From Opitutales bacterium (GTDB lineage Bacteria; Verrucomicrobiota; Verrucomicrobiia; Opitutales; Oceanipulchritudinaceae): a stretch of 6,459 bases of DNA. The stretch spans positions 1 to 6,459 of the forward strand of contig SKLD01000425.1 of the NCBI GenBank assembly GCA_007123395.1, in the 5' to 3' direction. Below the pieces are notes generated by a model, which saw only the letters and a program-made list of their open reading frames with translations, had not been told where the DNA came from and made no database searches. The stretch's first letter is position 1, and each line of letters begins with the position of its first letter. The position numbers and the translations under genes were made by a program. Shown here piece after piece: positions 6,444 to 6,459 of the stretch.

Positions 6444-6459
6444 GGCCCGCGCCATTCTC
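6339..6459. repeat. Perfect 60-bp direct repeat at the window end (period 61)
   Basis: Bases 6339-6398 and 6400-6459 are identical over all 60 positions and are separated by a single A at 6399. The match cannot be extended leftward (C6338 versus A6399), and the right end is the window edge. Because 61 is not a multiple of 3, the second copy is read in a different frame and meets a TGA at 6441-6443. The first copy fits the glycosylase reading frame and family sequence; the second does not. A contig that stops exactly when a 60-mer recurs is what a de Bruijn assembler with k = 61 would produce, though a genuine tandem duplication is not excluded. Confidence 0.95.

Overview
This is a GC-rich bacterial window with one AT-rich island at about 3077-3197. 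A TolC-type outer-membrane efflux protein implies a diderm (Gram-negative) cell. The style of the REP-associated transposase and the UvrD-like helicase recalls Verrucomicrobiota (Opitutales-like) genomes. That taxonomic guess comes from memory of the families and was not tested. The last bases form a perfect 60-base repeat running exactly to the window edge, so the window is probably a whole assembled contig, perhaps metagenomic, ending at an assembly break.

Layout. (1) 1-77: short leader with no supported gene. (2) 78-2062, plus strand: a tolC-like outer-membrane factor gene, then after 2 nt a maf-family nucleotide pyrophosphatase gene, probably co-transcribed. (3) 2066-3076, minus strand: a RAYT (REP-associated tyrosine transposase, Y1/HUH superfamily) gene, convergent with maf, with the two stop codons 3 bp apart inside an 11-bp palindrome. 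(4) 3077-3197: AT-rich divergent intergenic region with two adjacent 21-bp direct repeats and a T8 tract. (5) 3198-6459, plus strand: a UvrD/PcrA/Rep-type SF1A helicase gene, a small unrecognised secreted or membrane-anchored protein, and an OGG1-like 8-oxoguanine DNA glycosylase gene. These are packed with a 22-nt gap and then a GTGA stop/start overlap. The glycosylase frame is thrown off by the terminal duplication just before the catalytic helix-hairpin-helix would be expected.

How the genes fit together. Maf (removal of non-canonical or excess NTPs), the helicase (repair and replication fork processing) and the OGG-like glycosylase (oxidised base excision) all belong to genome maintenance or nucleotide-pool hygiene. 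The TolC-like protein and the small exported protein have no visible link to that theme. The RAYT is a domesticated-type transposase inserted between the two plus-strand groups. I see no CRISPR array, tRNA, rRNA, prophage gene or recognisable defence system. The most useful observations are the terminal 60-bp duplication, the altered lesion-pocket residues of the OGG-like protein, the unknown exported protein inside a repair operon, and the 21-bp repeats next to the RAYT.
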